From the NCBI GenBank assembly GCA_037443645.1, contig JBBINY010000003.1, positions 1 to 64,000 of the forward strand: a stretch of DNA of 64,000 nucleotides. The letters run 5' to 3'. The notes under the pieces are model-generated. The model was not told where the DNA came from, searched no databases, and saw nothing but the letters and a program-made list of their open reading frames with translations. Below are positions 34,308 to 41,627 of this stretch, in pieces (the stretch's first letter is position 1; every line of letters begins with the position of its first letter). The stretch is from UBA2336 sp037443645 (GTDB lineage Bacteria > Bacteroidota > Bacteroidia > Cytophagales > Cyclobacteriaceae). A program made the translations under genes and the position numbers.

Positions 34308-34877
34308 CTACACAAAATCTTTCATCGGGTCGCGCGGGTTGGTTACCGATTCGCCCCGAATCTTTTTTTGCAGTTGCAAAATACCGTATAACAATGCTTC
34401 CGGACGCGGTGGGCAGCCCGGCACATACACATCCACCGGTATGATGTGATCGGCCCCCTTAACTACCGAATAGGTATTGTAATAAAAGGGTCCGCCCGAG
34501 GTGGCGCACGCACCCATCGCGATAACGTACTTCGGGTCGGCCATCTGGTCATACAGGCGTTTCAGCACAGGTGCCATTTTATTTACAATGGTGCCGGCAA
34601 TCACAATCAGGTCGGCCTGGCGTGGCGTGGCGCGTGCTACCTCTGTTCCGAATCGCGACCAATCGTGGCGGCTTGCACCGGTAGCCATCATTTCAATGGC
34701 GCAGCAGCTTGTGCCGAATACCAGTGGCCAAAGGGAATTGGCACGGGACCAGTTTACTACGCTGTCAATGGAGGTGATAACGATGTTACTACCCGGACCT
34801 TTGATTACTTCTCCCGGGAAATCGCGGACCAATTCTTCGTGTTGTTGCGGTGGTATAGTATTTTGATTTACTCCCAT
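34308..34877 (-). CDS. nuoB: Complex I subunit B
   Basis: A 189-residue peripheral-arm subunit that carries cluster N2, the last iron-sulfur centre before quinone. The cysteines lie in GTSCCAIEMM, GACATSGGPF and VPGCPPRPEALLYG. It overlaps nuoA by 10 bp and is 14 bp before nuoC. Length and motifs are normal. Confidence 0.96.
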   Translation of the reverse strand: MGVNQNTIPPQQHEELVRDFPGEVIKGPGSNIVITSIDSVVNWSRANSLWPLVFGTSCCAIEMMATGASRHDWSRFGTEVARATPRQADLIVIAGTIVNKMAPVLKRLYDQMADPKYVIAMGACATSGGPFYYNTYSVVKGADHIIPVDVYVPGCPPRPEALLYGILQLQKKIRGESVTNPRDPMKDFV

Positions 34878-35218
34878 GTAAGTGCTTTCTTTTTCCAGGC
34901 ATATAATAACCCCAGGCCGAGAACCAAAAAGAAAATTACAATCTCAACAAATGCAGCCAGCCCAACATCTTTCATGGCTACAGCCCACGGAAAGATGAAA
35001 ACGGTTTCAACATCAAAAATCAGAAAAACGATGGCGAACAAATAATACCCCACGCGAAATTGAATCCACGAAGTGCCCTGGGTGGGCACACCGCATTCGT
35101 AAGGATCTTCCTTCTGGGCATTTTTTGACCTGGGTGCCAGTAAGGCCGAAGCCAGCATGCCGGCACCCACCATCACCACAGCGCAGATGAAAAATATTAC
35201 CAATGCCTCACTACCCAT
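34868..35218 (-). CDS. nuoA: Complex I subunit A
   Basis: A 116-residue membrane subunit with three helices, the conserved KEDPYECGVPTQGTSWIQFR loop with its cysteine, and VFLIFDVETVFIFPWAV. It starts 2 bp after korB, so kor and nuo genes form one transcription unit. It overlaps nuoB by 10 bp. Confidence 0.95.
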   Translation of the reverse strand: MGSEALVIFFICAVVMVGAGMLASALLAPRSKNAQKEDPYECGVPTQGTSWIQFRVGYYLFAIVFLIFDVETVFIFPWAVAMKDVGLAAFVEIVIFFLVLGLGLLYAWKKKALTWE

Positions 35219-35220
35219 GC

Positions 35221-36255
35221 TTACTTGATTTGCCAGGTTTCACCACTCTTCAGCAGGTCATCAATCGAGTGGTATTTTGCACTCTTAGAAATTTTTTCAC
35301 GCTCCTCGGCAATGGCTTCGTCATAGGTTTTGGTGCGCACTTGCCGGATCACCCCGAGTACCATCGGGAAATGGGGTGGCGCCATTCGGGCCAGCATGAG
35401 GTGCAGGGTAGGATCTTCTGCGTGGGCATCATGAACCAGAATATCGTTTTCGGTGATGCCGTTTTCGCCAAGCGTTACCACTTCGAGTTTCAGACCATTT
35501 AACCGGATTCCTTTTTTGTTGTCTTTACCGAACAACAGGCGCTGGCCATGTTTTACATGCAGTTGAAATTCATCGCGGTTTTCGCGTGCGGTAACACCGG
35601 CATGAGCATCATCATTAAAGATCACGCAGTTTTGGAGCACCTCAACCAGTGAAGTGCCTGTGTGGTTGGCTGCGTGCACAAAAATTTCGGCCATGAGTTT
35701 TGGGTTCGTGTCGATGGTGCGGGCGTAGAAGGTTCCCTGTGCTCCGATAACCAGTTCGGCAGCATGGAAGGGCCGCTCGATGGAGCCATAGGGTGTTGAT
35801 TTGGTGACCAGACCCGTAGGAGAAGTAGGCGAATACTGGCCTTTTGTAAGGCCATAAATCTCATTATTGAATAGAATAATATTTATGTCAATGTTTCTGC
35901 GAATCGCATGAATAAAATGGTTTCCGCCAATGGCCATGGCGTCTCCATCGCCCTGAATTTCCCACACGCTTAACTTCGGATTGGCAAGCTTTACACCGGT
36001 GGCCACGGCCGGACCGCGTCCGTGAATGGTGTGAAAGCCAAATGTATTCATGTAATACGGAAAACGGGCGGCACACCCGATACCGGAAATGAAAACAAAA
36101 TTCTCGCGTGGAATATTAAGTTGGGGCAACGCATTGGTCATGGCTGATAAAATCGAGTAGTCGCCACAGCCAGGGCACCAGCGCACCAGTTGATCGCTCT
36201 CAAAGTCTTTCTTGGTGAGCGGTTTATGTTGAGGTGTATCGACAGTGTTTTGCAT
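35221..36255 (-). CDS. korB: 2-oxoacid:ferredoxin oxidoreductase, beta subunit (2-oxoglutarate type)
   Basis: A 344-residue thiamine-diphosphate subunit. It has the cluster cysteines (WCPGCGDY, Cys27 and Cys30; GIGCAARF, Cys61; LQNC later), and the ThDP motif GDGDAMAIGG ending in FNNEIYG. With the alpha subunit it would oxidise 2-oxoglutarate with CoA to succinyl-CoA, reducing ferredoxin. Substrate assignment follows the two-subunit Kor pattern in aerobic bacteria; pyruvate or branched-chain oxoacids remain possible. Gaps are 2 bp to korA and 2 bp to nuoA. Confidence 0.9.
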   Translation of the reverse strand: MQNTVDTPQHKPLTKKDFESDQLVRWCPGCGDYSILSAMTNALPQLNIPRENFVFISGIGCAARFPYYMNTFGFHTIHGRGPAVATGVKLANPKLSVWEIQGDGDAMAIGGNHFIHAIRRNIDINIILFNNEIYGLTKGQYSPTSPTGLVTKSTPYGSIERPFHAAELVIGAQGTFYARTIDTNPKLMAEIFVHAANHTGTSLVEVLQNCVIFNDDAHAGVTARENRDEFQLHVKHGQRLLFGKDNKKGIRLNGLKLEVVTLGENGITENDILVHDAHAEDPTLHLMLARMAPPHFPMVLGVIRQVRTKTYDEAIAEEREKISKSAKYHSIDDLLKSGETWQIK

Positions 36256-36257
36256 AG

Positions 36258-38117
36258 TCAGTCTTTTAGATGATTGATAAACACTTCCTTCAGTTCAGTG
36301 ACAAGGAATGGTTGTCCCTGAATTTTGTTGTATTGCAAAATGTTAAGCCCCGGGAATTTGCTTCGCAACAGGGAAGCAAACTGACCCATGTTGAGTTCAC
36401 AAACAAGAATTTTATCATAGTTCGCAAATACGGCCTGGGTGTTCCTGGGCAGGGGATTGATATAATTGAAGTGCACGAAATCAATTTTTTTATTGGCGTG
36501 CTGCAATTCTGTAACTGCAGTAAGTAATCCGCCATAGGTTCCTCCCCATCCAACCACTAATAATTTTCCATCTCCTTTACCAACCACTTCCAATTCAGGA
36601 ATATAGTTGGCAACGCGTTCCACTTTCTCTGCGCGGGTGCGCACCATTTTTTCATGGTTTTGCGGATCGTACGAAACATTTCCGGTAAGGTCCTGCTTCT
36701 CAAGGCCGCCAATGCGGTGTTCAAAACCGGTAGTTCCCGGAAGCGCCCACGGGCGGGCAAGGGTTTCCGGATCGCGTTCATAGGGGTGGTAAACGCCATT
36801 GTCTTTTCGGGCCTCATTCATCCGGATGGGGGGCATGTCAGCCAGTTTCGGATAGCGCCATGGCTCAGAACCGTTGGCCAGGTATCCATCGGTAAGCAGA
36901 ATAACGGGCGTCATGTGCTCAACGGCAAGCTTTACGGCACGGTATGCAAACTCAAAACAGTTGCTGGGTGTGCTGGCGGCAATTACAATAGCCGGACTTT
37001 CGCTGTTGCGTCCGTACACGGCAATATTGATATCGGCTTGTTCGGTTTTAGTGGGTAACCCGGTTGATGGACCACCCCGTTGCACATCCACAACAACCAA
37101 CGGAACTTCAGCCATGATGGCAAGACCGATGGCCTCGCCTTTCAATGCAATGCCCGGTCCGGAAGAGGTGGTTACACCAATTTGCCCGGCATAGCTGGCG
37201 CCAATGGCTGAGCAAACGGCTGCAATTTCATCTTCGGCCTGCATGGTAGTTACTCCCAGGTTTTTATGCCGCGACAATTCATGAAGGATGTCTGAAGCGG
37301 GTGTGATCGGATAGGATCCGAGAAAAAGTTGTTTGCCGAGTTTTTCTGCTGCGGCAATCAGTCCCCAGGCAGTGGCTGTATTTCCGGAAATGTGGCGGTA
37401 GACTCCTTTATCGATGGAGGCTGGGGGAACTTTATACCGGGCAGGCAACGCTTCAATGGTTTCGGCATAGTGATAGCCCGCGTTGAGTGCGCGTTTATTT
37501 CCTTCCGCCAGCGCGGGAGTTTTTTTGAATTTATCCTCGATGTATTTTTCGGTTTCTTTAAGGGGCCGGTCAAACAGCCAGTACATCATGCCTAAGGCAA
37601 ACATATTTTTTGAGCGCATGATGCTTTTATTGTCCAGCTGCAATCCTTCCAGCGATGTTTTTGTGAGGGATGAAATCGGGGCCTCCACCACATTGTAGTC
37701 GTTCAGAGTTCCGTCTTCAAGTGGGTTGGATTTGAACCCGGCTTTTTCAATGTTGCGTTCAACAAAGGCATCCATATCAATAATGATGTTGCCGCCTTTC
37801 CGGGCAAACTGAAGGTTTGATTTCAGGGCTGCAGGATTCATGGCAACCAACACGTCCGCCTGATCGCCCGGTGTATAGATATCGATTTTTCCAATCTGCA
37901 CCTGGAAGCCGGAAACACCTTCAACGGTTCCCTGCGGGGCTCGTATTTCGGCAGGAAAATCCGGAAAGGTAGCCAGATCATTACCCCACAGTGCGGATGT
38001 AAAGCTGAATTGTGATCCGGTGAGTTGCATGCCATCACCCGAATCTCCGACAAAGCGGATTACCACTTTTTCGAGCTCTTTGGTTGCTTTTGTACCGTTC
38101 ACCTGTGTGTCATCCAT
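36258..38117 (-). CDS. korA: 2-oxoacid:ferredoxin oxidoreductase, alpha subunit (gamma-alpha fusion)
   Basis: A 619-residue protein that joins the gamma domain (residues about 18-200, VVIRFVGDSGDGMQLTGSQF) with the pyrimidine-binding and transketolase-like alpha domains (YPITPASDILHELS, TSSGPGIALKGEAIGLA). This fused form is typical of two-subunit 2-oxoglutarate:ferredoxin oxidoreductases. It is the first gene of the kor-nuo operon. Coupling to the complex I genes suggests that the reduced ferredoxin feeds the respiratory chain. A divergent ferredoxin gene starts 136 bp away. Confidence 0.92.
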   Translation of the reverse strand: MDDTQVNGTKATKELEKVVIRFVGDSGDGMQLTGSQFSFTSALWGNDLATFPDFPAEIRAPQGTVEGVSGFQVQIGKIDIYTPGDQADVLVAMNPAALKSNLQFARKGGNIIIDMDAFVERNIEKAGFKSNPLEDGTLNDYNVVEAPISSLTKTSLEGLQLDNKSIMRSKNMFALGMMYWLFDRPLKETEKYIEDKFKKTPALAEGNKRALNAGYHYAETIEALPARYKVPPASIDKGVYRHISGNTATAWGLIAAAEKLGKQLFLGSYPITPASDILHELSRHKNLGVTTMQAEDEIAAVCSAIGASYAGQIGVTTSSGPGIALKGEAIGLAIMAEVPLVVVDVQRGGPSTGLPTKTEQADINIAVYGRNSESPAIVIAASTPSNCFEFAYRAVKLAVEHMTPVILLTDGYLANGSEPWRYPKLADMPPIRMNEARKDNGVYHPYERDPETLARPWALPGTTGFEHRIGGLEKQDLTGNVSYDPQNHEKMVRTRAEKVERVANYIPELEVVGKGDGKLLVVGWGGTYGGLLTAVTELQHANKKIDFVHFNYINPLPRNTQAVFANYDKILVCELNMGQFASLLRSKFPGLNILQYNKIQGQPFLVTELKEVFINHLKD

Positions 38118-38180
38118 AGCTGTAAATTTTAGGTCTTCGAAGTTACATTTCTTGGCTCATATTAACTACGGCCGGAAGCA

Positions 38181-38212
38181 TTGGGTGATACTAATTTTAT
38201 TACCTACTTTTA
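38181..38212 (+). promoter_or_regulatory. Possible promoter for the ferredoxin gene
   Basis: TTG at 38181-38183, 21 bp, then TACTTTTA at 38205-38212, one mismatch from TAnnTTTG. It lies 41 bp before the ferredoxin start in the 136-bp gap shared with korA. No clear box was found for korA on the other strand. Confidence 0.35.
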
Positions 38213-38253
38213 AATATGACAGAAATCAATTAAAAACCTAAAGAATATCAGTT

Positions 38254-38553
38254 ATGCCCTACATTATATGCGAACCCTGTGTAAGCACCTGCGATACAGC
38301 CTGCGTTGATGTGTGTCCGGTTGATTGCATTCACGGTCCGGTTAAGACCGATGGAAGCGGACAAGAAGTAAAGGAGCCGGGCTTTGATAAAACCGGAAAG
38401 CAACTGTACATCAATCCGGAAGTATGCATTGACTGTGATGCCTGTGTACCGGCTTGCCCGGTGGATGCCATCTTTGAAGAAAGCCAGGTTCCGGATCAGT
38501 GGAAAGGATATGTCGCCAAGAACTACGAGTTCTTCGGGGTACAGCGTCCGTAA
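38254..38553 (+). CDS. Ferredoxin, FdxA-type with two clusters
   Basis: A 99-residue ferredoxin. Cys9, Cys17, Cys21 and Cys25 match the FdxA pattern C-x7-C-x3-CPVDC for the first cluster, and CIDCDACVPACPVDA holds a second 4Fe-4S cluster. Extra cysteines (Cys6, Cys13) sit near the first cluster. There is a 20-residue insertion between the motifs (KTDGSGQEVKEPGFDKTGKQ) and a C-terminal tail to VQRP. Divergent from the kor-nuo operon, it is the natural candidate to carry electrons from KorAB to complex I. That role is inferred from location. Confidence 0.9.
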   Translation: MPYIICEPCVSTCDTACVDVCPVDCIHGPVKTDGSGQEVKEPGFDKTGKQLYINPEVCIDCDACVPACPVDAIFEESQVPDQWKGYVAKNYEFFGVQRP

Positions 38554-38593
38554 CCCCGGATGATGCACCGGGTTACACGGTAACCACAGCGTC

Positions 38594-40090
38594 ATGATTA
38601 AGATTCTCAATACAAAGCAGATCAAAGACCTCGATGCGTTCACCATTCAGCACGAGCCAATTGCCTCTATTGAACTGATGGAACGTGCGTGCCGCTCTTT
38701 TTGCAGTTGGTACGCGCAGCACTTTGGAGAAGAACAATCAATCGGAATAGTTTGCGGCACCGGTAATAACGGTGGTGATGGGTTGGCCATAGCCCGCCTG
38801 CTTCATGCATGGGGCTATCGGATCCGCGTTTGGATTGTTCACGGAGGGGGATCTGAATCTGCTGATTTCAAAACAAACCTTGCTCGCCTTCCTGAAGAAA
38901 TTCAAGTAACCCACCTAAACCTGCTTACGGAGCCCGAGCCTTTTGCGGGATGCGATGTGTTGATTGATGGGCTTTTCGGGTCAGGACTTTCCCGGCCTGT
39001 TGAAGGAATTTACGCCCAGGTCATCGAACGAATCAATCAAACCGACTCGATTCGTATAGCCATTGATATCCCGTCTGGCCTTTTTGCGGACAGGCCATCC
39101 TGTGCAACTATCGTTAAAGCACACCATACTGTTTCTTTCCAGTTACCCAGGCTTTCTTTTTTTATGCCCGAAAATCAGGCCTTCGTTGGTAAGTGGGTTA
39201 CGCTGGATATTGGATTAAGCAAGGAGTTTCTTCAAGAGGCAGCAACCAGCGATTTTCTGTTGACAAAAAAGGGATTAAGAAGCTTCTTGAAAAGCCGCTC
39301 AACATTTGATCATAAAGGCAAATTCGGCCATGCCTTGCTGGTGGCTGGCAGTTTTGGAAAAATGGGCGCTTCAGTTTTAGCGGCAAGAGCCGCCCTTCGC
39401 AGTGGCACCGGATTACTTACGGTGCATTGCCCGAGCCATGGGTATACAATCCTGCAGACAGCGGTACCCGAGGCAATGGTCTCAGTAGATGAAGATGCGG
39501 ATTATTTTACCCGGGTGCCCAACCTTGAAGCCTTTAATGCCATCGGGGTTGGGCCGGGCATCGGGGTAAATGGCCCGGTTACAAAAGCGCTTGCAAAGTT
39601 GATGGAAACGTTCAGGAAGCCCATGGTGCTGGATGCAGATGCGCTGAATATTCTATCGGCCGACAGGCACATGCAGGGTTTGGTACCGGAAGGCAGTATC
39701 CTTACCCCCCATCCGGGCGAATTCAGAAGATTGGTTGGAGAATGGAAAAACGATTTCGACCGGTTGCAAAAACAACGTGAATTTGCCGCAGCGTTGAAGG
39801 TTACGGTTATTGTTAAAGGGGCATATTCAGCCATTGCAGCACCTTCCGGTGATGTGTTTTTCAACAACACGGGTAATCCCGGAATGGCAAAGGGCGGAAG
39901 CGGTGATGTGCTCACGGGTGTTTTAACAGCCTTGCTGGCCCGGGGGTATTCCCCCCTTGAAGCGGCCCAACTGGGCTGCTGGATTCATGGCCTTGCCGGT
40001 GATCTGGCAATAACCGAAAAGGGCGTTGAGGGCCTTGTTGCCTCCGATTTGATCGAAAAATTACCCGATTCGCTAAGGGCCCTCAATTAA
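38594..40090 (+). CDS. nnr: Bifunctional NAD(P)H-hydrate epimerase / ADP-dependent dehydratase
   Basis: A 498-residue repair enzyme. The N-terminal YjeF_N epimerase domain (residues 1-215) has IGIVCGTGNNGGDGLAIARL and DVLIDGLFGSGLSRPV. The C-terminal carbohydrate-kinase-like dehydratase domain (about 225-495) has GHALLVAGSFGKMGASVLAA, GVGPGIG, LTPHPGEFRRL and the NPGMAKGGSGDVLTGVLTAL site. It restores NAD(P)H damaged by hydration. Located 40 bp after the ferredoxin gene on the same strand; a link with heavy NADH or redox flux is possible but the gene is general housekeeping. Confidence 0.94.
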   Translation: MIKILNTKQIKDLDAFTIQHEPIASIELMERACRSFCSWYAQHFGEEQSIGIVCGTGNNGGDGLAIARLLHAWGYRIRVWIVHGGGSESADFKTNLARLPEEIQVTHLNLLTEPEPFAGCDVLIDGLFGSGLSRPVEGIYAQVIERINQTDSIRIAIDIPSGLFADRPSCATIVKAHHTVSFQLPRLSFFMPENQAFVGKWVTLDIGLSKEFLQEAATSDFLLTKKGLRSFLKSRSTFDHKGKFGHALLVAGSFGKMGASVLAARAALRSGTGLLTVHCPSHGYTILQTAVPEAMVSVDEDADYFTRVPNLEAFNAIGVGPGIGVNGPVTKALAKLMETFRKPMVLDADALNILSADRHMQGLVPEGSILTPHPGEFRRLVGEWKNDFDRLQKQREFAAALKVTVIVKGAYSAIAAPSGDVFFNNTGNPGMAKGGSGDVLTGVLTALLARGYSPLEAAQLGCWIHGLAGDLAITEKGVEGLVASDLIEKLPDSLRALN

Positions 40091-40200
40091 AAATTCGGGG
40101 TTTTTAAACTTTTTGGCCCTTTTTGGAATCTATTGTTCTGCGAGATAGTGTTAAAAAGCTTGAACTTTTGGATTGGATTTTGCGTAAATTTGAATTAGGT

Positions 40201-40548
40201 ATGCGATTCGTTTGGTTAACCATATTGGTTATTCTTTTTGCCCCTGCGCTGCCGGCCCACGCCCAGTTTAGCCGCGAGACGTCTGCTGATGGAAGCAAAG
40301 CTATATCCGTTTATCCTAATCCGGCTGCCGATGATTATGTGTATGTGAAGATGGAAGACCTGGACGCCCGCCAGGTAAAGATTACCCTGTATAACATCAT
40401 TGGTAATGAAATACGCACTGAAATTGAAGTGCTTGACCAGCATGAAATCAGGATGCGGATTAAAGACCTGGCAGCGGGGTATTACCTGATTGCCCTTCGG
40501 AGTGACCCTGTTAAGTTCAGGGGAACCTACAAATTTCTTAAGCGCTGA
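40201..40548 (+). CDS. Small exported protein made only of a T9SS-type C-terminal domain
   Basis: A 115-residue protein. Residues 1-21 are a signal peptide (cleavage after AHA). Residues about 35-115 match the type IX secretion sorting domain: SVYPNPAADDYVYVKM, VKITLYNIIGNEI, RMRIKDLAAGYYLIAL and a basic end, KFLKR. In usual cargo this domain follows a large passenger; here there is no passenger. Start at 40201 gives the signal peptide directly; an upstream in-frame start would add a polar tail. A TAAATTTG box at 40185-40192 would put the transcript start almost at the ATG. It overlaps the convergent threonine aldolase gene by 11 bp. Confidence 0.82.
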   Translation: MRFVWLTILVILFAPALPAHAQFSRETSADGSKAISVYPNPAADDYVYVKMEDLDARQVKITLYNIIGNEIRTEIEVLDQHEIRMRIKDLAAGYYLIALRSDPVKFRGTYKFLKR

Positions 40549-41563
40549 CCAGCGCTTTTATTTTTTTCAGAAATCGCTGGATCTCTACTTCTGTTGTGTC
40601 AAACGAACACATTATCCGCACTTCATTGGTCTTTTCATTCCATACATAAAAGAAAACCTCCTGTTGAAGCGGGCTAATCAGTTCGTTTGGAAAAGTAGCA
40701 AAGATTCCGTTGCCATCTACCTTTTGGGTAATGTGAACCTGGGCTATTTCGCGCAGACCTTCAGCAAGTATTTTAGCCATGGAGTTGGCATGCATCGCGT
40801 TGCGTTTCCACAGGTCGTTGCTTAACAAGGCTTCAAACTGTGCGCTGATGAAGCGCATTTTGGAATGGAGTTGCATACCCTGCTTGCGGATAAACGGAAA
40901 ATAGCGGGGTAGGTCTTTGTTAAAGAAGATCACCGCTTCACCAAACATCATCCCGTTCTTGGTTCCTCCAAACGAAAGCACATCAACTCCGGCATCGCGG
41001 GTAAAATCACAAAAATCTTTATTCAGGCTTACGGCCGCATTACAAATCCGGGCGCCATCCATGTGAAGATACAGACCGTTTTTTCTGGCTAGCGCTGACA
41101 GCGCCTTGATTTCTTCCACAGTGTATGCCGTGCCATATTCGGTTAACTGTGAAATTGATATTACCCTTGCCTGAGGATGATGCGGATCGCCCTGGCGGTG
41201 AATTTTTTCAGCCACTCGGTCCGGACTGATTTTTCCATCCTTTGAAGTAATTCCAATTAATTTGCACCCGGTGAATTTTTCTGGAGCTGTGGATTCATCC
41301 ACATTGATGTGTGCCCATTCTGAACAAAGAATGGAATGAAAGGATTCAGTAAGGGTGCGCAGCCCCAGCGTATTTGCGCCTGTGCCATTATACACAAAGT
41401 AAACGTCAATGTTTTTGCCAAAGTACTCTTCAAACTTTCTTATTGCTCTCGAAGTAATCTCATCGTTACCATAGGAGCCCATGTGCGAGGTATTTGCCCG
41501 ATGGAGAGCCTCCATGACTTCAGGATGGACACCCGAATAATTGTCGCTGGCAAATGATTTCAT
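40538..41563 (-). CDS. Low-specificity L-threonine aldolase family enzyme
   Basis: A 341-residue PLP enzyme that splits L-threonine or allo-threonine into glycine and acetaldehyde. It carries SDNYSGVHPEVMEALHRAN at the start, the NGTGANTLGL pocket, HMDGARICNAAVSL and the PLP lysine in SFGGTKNGMMFGEAV. An in-frame ATG 39 bases upstream lies within the terminator of the CHAT gene and is rejected. The two genes are co-directional, but the terminator separates them, so this gene needs its own promoter. Confidence 0.9.
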   Translation of the reverse strand: MKSFASDNYSGVHPEVMEALHRANTSHMGSYGNDEITSRAIRKFEEYFGKNIDVYFVYNGTGANTLGLRTLTESFHSILCSEWAHINVDESTAPEKFTGCKLIGITSKDGKISPDRVAEKIHRQGDPHHPQARVISISQLTEYGTAYTVEEIKALSALARKNGLYLHMDGARICNAAVSLNKDFCDFTRDAGVDVLSFGGTKNGMMFGEAVIFFNKDLPRYFPFIRKQGMQLHSKMRFISAQFEALLSNDLWKRNAMHANSMAKILAEGLREIAQVHITQKVDGNGIFATFPNELISPLQQEVFFYVWNEKTNEVRIMCSFDTTEVEIQRFLKKIKALVSA

Positions 41564-41568
41564 ATACA

Positions 41569-41603
41569 AGTATAAAAAAGAAATGCCGGAAAAATCCGGC
41601 ATT
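41569..41603 (-). terminator. Intrinsic terminator of the TPR-CHAT gene
   Basis: A perfect 9-bp stem (AATGCCGGA with TCCGGCATT, 41582-41603) with a 4-nt loop; on the minus strand it is followed by TCTTTTTTAT. It lies 25 bp after the CHAT stop codon and just ahead of the threonine aldolase start. Confidence 0.88.
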
Positions 41604-41627
41604 ACGATTCTCTACTTGGAGTACGCG

